A stretch of DNA of 64,000 bases from Micromonospora_I sp040659735 (lineage in GTDB: Bacteria > Actinomycetota > Actinomycetes > Mycobacteriales > Micromonosporaceae): NCBI RefSeq assembly GCF_040659735.1, contig NZ_JBFANZ010000011.1, positions 79,569 through 143,568 on the forward strand, in the 5' to 3' direction. Each line of letters opens with the position of its first letter. The first letter of the stretch is position 1. A program made the translations under genes and the position numbers. This document shows positions 60,484-64,000 of this stretch, piece after piece. Below the pieces are notes generated by a model that was given only the letters and a program-made list of their open reading frames with translations, had not been told where the DNA came from and did no database searches.

Positions 60484-61855
60484 CGACGAGCCCTTCGACC
60501 TTCTTCTGGTATGCCACCGCCGCCTCGTCCGGTCTCTTGCCCGACGCCGCGGCGGCGGTCGCCTCCTGCAGCGCGACCGACACCTGCGGGTAGACCGCGA
60601 CCGCCGGTCGGTACGCGGTGAGCGGGAGGACCTTTTCCGCCACGAAGCTCAGCATCGGGTCGCTGGCGAGGACCTCCTCGTTGACGTCGGTCCGGGCCGT
60701 GATCCGCGGGGTGCCGCCGAGTTCGGCCTTGACCGCGTCGGCCGAGTGCATGAACGCGAGCAGTTCGAACGCCTGCGACGGGTACGTGGAGTTGGGGTTG
60801 AGCACCCGGACGCTGCCACCCGACATGCTGACGAAGTCCTGGCCGCGGATTCCGCCACCCGGCTGCCTGGCCGGGATCAGCGCGTAACCGACCGCCTGGT
60901 CCCGGTCGGCCATCTTCGCGATGCCGTCCCTGGGGTGGACGACAGCACGCCAGAAGTAGTCGCCCTCGCCGAGGACGCCGATCTTGCCGGCGGCGAACTC
61001 CTGGAACGACTTGTCGCGCCCCTTCGCCTCCTGCTGCAGTTTCGGGTCGCCGAGGCCGCCGCCGTAGACCTTCGCGTAGAAGTCGAGCATGTCCTTGACC
61101 GGCGGGCTCGCGCCGGCCCACTTGCCATCGGCGTAGATCTCGCCGCCGGCGCCGACGAGCAGCGGCAGCGCGCCCTGCATGGTGGTCGCCTCACCCATCG
61201 CCGTGCCTGCGTTGATCTGGATCGGGGTGACGCCGGGCAGCGCCTTCAGTTTGGCTCCGGCGTCGAGGATGTCCTGCCAGCTCCTGGGCTGCCAGTCGCT
61301 GGGCAGGCCGGCGCGGGCGAAGAGCTTCTTGTTGAAGTAGAGGACGCGCCCGTCGGTGCCGATCGGTATGCCGTACCGCTTGCCCTCGAACGTGCCCAGG
61401 CCCTGCACGGCCTCGGGGATCTGCGACCAGCCGTCCCACGCGTCGGCCTGCGCGCCGGCGACCGCCGACAGCGGCTTGAGATAGCCGGCCTGGACGAACT
61501 CGCCGACCCAGATGCCGTCGATCGCCACGACGTCGGCGCCCCCCTTCGACCTCAGGTCGAGAGCCAGCTTCGTCTTGAACTGCTCGTCGTCGACACCGCT
61601 GGGCACGAACGACACGTTCGCGGTGACGCCCTTGGCCTTTTGCGCCGCGACGAACCGGGGGATCACCCAGTTCTGGATCCACTCGGCGCTCGCGGCGTTC
61701 TTGCCACCGACGATGGCGTTGGCGGCGATGGTGAGCGTGATGTTCTTGGCGTCCTTACCGGCGGGCTCCGACGAATCGCCGCATCCGGTCGCGACGAGCA
61801 CCAGCGCGGTGAGCGCGGCCAACACGCCCCCGGCGTGCCTCGGCATGGCTGTCAT
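60458..61855 (-). CDS. Sugar ABC transporter substrate-binding lipoprotein
   Basis: 465 residues, ATG 61855 with GAAGGGAAG upstream. Lipoprotein signal with lipobox VATGC, family-1 solute-binding fold (NITLTIAANAIVGGKNAASAEWIQNWVIPRFVAAQ; DVVAIDGIWVGEFVQAGYLKPLS). First gene of the GH38 operon; the ligand is probably an alpha-mannoside or a related modified glycoside (inference). A TGTCATGACA palindrome lies 88 bp upstream. Confidence 0.93.
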   Translation of the reverse strand: MTAMPRHAGGVLAALTALVLVATGCGDSSEPAGKDAKNITLTIAANAIVGGKNAASAEWIQNWVIPRFVAAQKAKGVTANVSFVPSGVDDEQFKTKLALDLRSKGGADVVAIDGIWVGEFVQAGYLKPLSAVAGAQADAWDGWSQIPEAVQGLGTFEGKRYGIPIGTDGRVLYFNKKLFARAGLPSDWQPRSWQDILDAGAKLKALPGVTPIQINAGTAMGEATTMQGALPLLVGAGGEIYADGKWAGASPPVKDMLDFYAKVYGGGLGDPKLQQEAKGRDKSFQEFAAGKIGVLGEGDYFWRAVVHPRDGIAKMADRDQAVGYALIPARQPGGGIRGQDFVSMSGGSVRVLNPNSTYPSQAFELLAFMHSADAVKAELGGTPRITARTDVNEEVLASDPMLSFVAEKVLPLTAYRPAVAVYPQVSVALQEATAAAASGKRPDEAAVAYQKKVEGLVGGPGNVSS

Positions 61856-61942
61856 GGGCTGCTTCCCTTCGGAAGGAGGAACTTCGAAGAGACTCGCGTG
61901 TTGCCCACCGGCCGCAGGGCCGGACCGGCGGTGCTAGCACAA

Positions 61943-61952
61943 TGTCATGACA
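61943..61952. promoter_or_regulatory. Palindrome TGTCATGACA (candidate GntR operator)
   Basis: Perfect 10-bp palindrome in the promoter region of the GH38 operon; one base different from the site at 62829 upstream of the GntR gene. Confidence 0.6.
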
Positions 61953-62001
61953 GCCTGACGACGTAAATAGGTGTCAGTGGATTGAAGACGAACCGATGAC
62001 G

Positions 62002-62739
62002 TCAGCGCTCGGCGACGGTCACGTCGAGCGCGTAGCGCGACGCCCGGTAGATGTGCGCGCCGTGCTCCACGCAGCGGTCGCGGTCGTCGTACGCGGTGCG
62101 GCTCATCGTGAGCAGCGGCGCCCCGCGCCGTTCGCCGAGCATCTGCCCCTCCACCGTGGTCGCCGCCCGCGCGCCGATGCGTTGGTGCGCGCCGCGGATG
62201 TTGATCCGCGCGGCGCGCAGGATCGCGTAGAGCCCCTTGGCCTGCAGGGCCTCCATCGTCACCGTGACGAGCTCGGCGGGCAGCCAGTTTTCCATCACGG
62301 CCAACGGCTCCCCGGCGGCGAACCGCAGCCGCCGCACGTGCTGCGTCTCGGCGCCGGCCGGCACGCCGAGCGCGCTCGCCACCTCGGGCGGGCACGGCAC
62401 GGTCGCCAGCTCGAGCACCGACGTGGTCGGTTGCTGGCCGGCCCGCAGGAGGTCGTCGTAGAGGCTGGTCAGCTCGACGGACCGGCGGATCGTGCTCCGG
62501 ACGACCTCGGTGCCGACCCCGCGCCGGCGCACGATCAGTCCTTTGTCGACGAGATGCTGGATCGCCTGCCGCACGGTGGGCCGGGAGAGCCCGAGCCGGT
62601 CGGCCAGCTGAAGCTCACTGTCCAGCCGGTCGCCCGGCGCCAGGTCGCCGCGCTGGATGGCGGCGGCGAACTGCTCCGCGACCTGGAAGTAGAGCGGGAC
62701 GGGGCTGCTGCGGTCGACCGCGATCTCGGGGCCGGTCAC
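62002..62739 (-). CDS. HutC-subfamily GntR regulator (UTRA domain)
   Basis: 245 residues from the GTG at 62739 (GAGGAGGA 5 nt upstream). Winged HTH at about 10-75 (PLYFQVAEQFAAAIQRGDLAPGDRLDSELQLADRLGLSRPTVRQAIQHLVDKGLIVRRRGVGTEV), then a UTRA ligand domain (ETQHVRRLRFAAGEPLAVMENWLPAEL...LLTMSRTAYDDRDRCVEHGAHIYRASRY). Probable repressor of the GH38 operon, induced by a sugar phosphate or mannoside; autoregulated through 62829 (inference). Confidence 0.94.
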   Translation of the reverse strand: MTGPEIAVDRSSPVPLYFQVAEQFAAAIQRGDLAPGDRLDSELQLADRLGLSRPTVRQAIQHLVDKGLIVRRRGVGTEVVRSTIRRSVELTSLYDDLLRAGQQPTTSVLELATVPCPPEVASALGVPAGAETQHVRRLRFAAGEPLAVMENWLPAELVTVTMEALQAKGLYAILRAARINIRGAHQRIGARAATTVEGQMLGERRGAPLLTMSRTAYDDRDRCVEHGAHIYRASRYALDVTVAER

Positions 62740-62828
62740 AGGTCCTCCTCGGAGCGGGCCGGTGGGGCCGGCGGCGCGCGACGTTGGCGTCACTGTACCC
62801 ACGCGGTTGGTGCGAGCAGGAGGGTGGA

Positions 62829-62838
62829 TGTCACGACA
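62829..62838. promoter_or_regulatory. Palindrome TGTCACGACA upstream of the GntR gene
   Basis: One mismatch to the perfect site at 61943. It sits inside a larger inverted repeat GATGTCA-N11-TGACATC (62827-62851) and supports autoregulation. Confidence 0.55.
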
Positions 62839-62871
62839 ACCCGATGACATCGCTTCCGACAGCCGGGCGCG

Positions 62872-62907
62872 CGCCGGTCCACCCTGACGTGCCAGGGTGG
62901 ACCGGCG
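62872..62907 (-). terminator. Hairpin terminator of the TerC gene
   Basis: Perfect 15-bp stem containing CCGGTCCACCCTG / CAGGGTGGACCGG with a 6-nt loop, starting 8 bases past the TerC stop. Confidence 0.85.
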
Positions 62908-62914
62908 GCGCAGG

Positions 62915-63694
62915 TCAGCGGGAGGTCTCCGCCGGTGTGGGATCGGGTTCCTTGACGTACGTCGGGTGCAGGTGCACCGGCTTCGCGCCACGGTCGCGGC
63001 GCGAGCGCACCCGGAGGTTGAGGAACTCCACGAAGATCGAGAAGGCGATCGGCCCGTACACGTATCCCTTGGGCACGTGCTGGTCGAGTCCTTCGGCGAT
63101 GAGGCTGCCGCCGATCAGCAGCAGGAACGACAGGGCCAGCATCTTCACGGTGGGGTGTTCGCTGACGAACCGGCTGATGGTGCCGGCGGAGACCAGCATG
63201 ATGATCATGGCGACAACGACCGCGGCGACCATGATGCCCAACTGGTCGACCATACCCACCGCGGTGATCACGGAGTCCAGCGAGAACACCACGTCGAGCA
63301 GGAGGATCTGCGCGATGACGGACGCGAAGGAGGCCGTCGCGCGCTGCGTGCCGTGATCGGAGCCCTCGAGGTTCTCATGAATTTCGTACGTCGCCTTGCC
63401 AAGCAGGAACAGCCCGCCCAGCACCAGGATCAGGTCCCGCCCGGAGATTTCCATGCCGAAGACGGTGAAGAGTGGTGCGGTCAGCCCGATCACCCAGGAC
63501 AGCGACGCGAGCAGGATCAGACGGGTCACCAGAGCCAGCGTCAGGCCGAGCGTGCGTGCCCGCTTCTGCTGCTCCGGTGGAAGCTTGCCGGCGAGGATCG
63601 AGATGAACACGACGTTGTCGATGCCCAGCACGATCTCCAGCAGGAGTAGCGTGGCAAAGGCCACGTAAAGCTCCGGGCTGGTTAGCCACTCCAT
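62915..63694 (-). CDS. TerC-family membrane protein
   Basis: 259 residues from the ATG at 63694 (AGAAGGAG 9 nt upstream); the open frame runs further left without family similarity. Seven to eight spans with the TerC motifs LLLLEIVLGIDNVVFISIL and LLLDVVFSLDSVITAVG (paired acidic residues in the membrane) and FVEFLNLR at the end. TerC proteins are implicated in metal (Mn, Ca) export and protein metallation, and in tellurite resistance when with other ter genes; none are present here. No yybP-ykoY-type leader was recognised. Confidence 0.92.
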   Translation of the reverse strand: MEWLTSPELYVAFATLLLLEIVLGIDNVVFISILAGKLPPEQQKRARTLGLTLALVTRLILLASLSWVIGLTAPLFTVFGMEISGRDLILVLGGLFLLGKATYEIHENLEGSDHGTQRATASFASVIAQILLLDVVFSLDSVITAVGMVDQLGIMVAAVVVAMIIMLVSAGTISRFVSEHPTVKMLALSFLLLIGGSLIAEGLDQHVPKGYVYGPIAFSIFVEFLNLRVRSRRDRGAKPVHLHPTYVKEPDPTPAETSR

Positions 63695-64000
63695 GGCACG
63701 CACTCCTTCTGGTCGTGGTCGCGACGCGCTGCTCCAACTTAACGATCTTGCCTGTACGAAAGGTGTGAGTCGGCGAGCCTCGATCTGCCGGCCGGTGGTC
63801 GGCGCGTTCGCGGTCGCGGCCTCGACCAGGCCGAGACGGGTGCCGAGCACGATGCGCTGCGCGGCCGGGCCGCGGGCAGGCTCGTCGACGGCGGCCGAGC
63901 AGCCGGGCAACGCGCTCGCCAGCTGAGGTTATTTCTGCCGAAAGGCCGGAACCCTGGCCGGGACCGGAACGACTAATCAACCGTGACCATGGTGACCGAG
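63695..64000. other. Right edge: no gene recognised
   Basis: Upstream region of the TerC gene. No convincing frame on either strand and no riboswitch fold recognised; an ATG near 63988 on the plus strand (MVTE...) may begin a gene outside the window. Confidence 0.35.

Noticed and set aside
63695..64000. yybP-ykoY-type manganese riboswitch before the TerC gene
   Set aside because: TerC genes often have one, but I could not find the conserved core sequence in this leader.
1..64000. CRISPR arrays, rRNA or tRNA genes, prophage or integrative-element ends
   Set aside because: None recognised on either strand; the only mobile-element trace is the IS630 remnant at 35390.

Overview
This is a very GC-rich chromosomal window with dense, overlapping operons, GTG starts, an STPK, an ECF-type sigma factor, DUF3618- and holin-like envelope proteins, a PucR regulator and many sugar ABC systems. 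That gene content and codon use point to a filamentous actinobacterium, most likely Micromonosporaceae (Micromonospora or a relative). The taxonomic call is inference; no rRNA, tRNA, CRISPR array or intact mobile element was seen.

Layout. 1-2711: the end of a cytochrome P450 translationally coupled to a UbiA-type prenyltransferase, then a TetR regulator. 2772-3680: a secreted cutinase / PET-hydrolase-like esterase. 4443-13120: a sugar-acid catabolic island (KDPG/KDPGal-type aldolase, FadR-type regulator, sugar ABC transporter, galactonate dehydratase, KDG-type kinase, mannonate-dehydratase-family enzyme, gluconokinase). 13334-19328: a MocR regulator divergent from a five-gene operon (dihydroxyphthalate-decarboxylase/NMT1-like protein, nitrilase-fold amidase, amino-acid-type ABC transporter), with a clear direct repeat in the shared promoter. 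19694-21938: a module of small envelope or stress proteins. 22101-32114: a mixed region with a VanX-like lipoprotein, an orphan chemoreceptor, a Ser/Thr kinase, a subtilase and a sigma factor with its membrane partner.

32169-34808 encodes a fused NodB deacetylase/GT2 polysaccharide synthase with a small membrane partner. 35209-35548 is a scar in which a secreted-protein fragment is joined to the tail of an IS630 transposase. 35545-36861 is a TetR/membrane-protein operon under a perfect 27-bp palindrome. 36996-44536 holds a C39-like peptidase, an SRPBCC protein, a channel-like membrane protein with a repeated tail, a Tat-exported M20 amidohydrolase, a decayed subtilase and an AlkZ-type DNA glycosylase.

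The right third contains two coherent catabolic operons on the minus strand. 44625-51272 is a reductive-pyrimidine/hydantoin pathway (NCS1 transporter, beta-ureidopropionase, dihydropyrimidinase, LLM flavin oxidoreductase, PucR regulator). It lacks a dihydropyrimidine dehydrogenase, and the LLM enzyme is the only redox enzyme. 51453-62739 is a tightly overlapping glycoside operon (sugar ABC transporter, GH38 alpha-mannosidase, Gfo/Idh dehydrogenase, IolE/YcjR-like TIM barrel, PHP hydrolase). A HutC-type GntR gene lies just upstream, and near-identical TGTCAYGACA palindromes precede both the regulator and the operon. A TerC membrane protein closes the window.

The best candidates for an undescribed system are the GH38/Gfo-Idh/TIM/PHP operon (possibly a 3-keto-glycoside route for mannosides), the MocR-nitrilase-ABC operon, and the LLM-containing pyrimidine operon.
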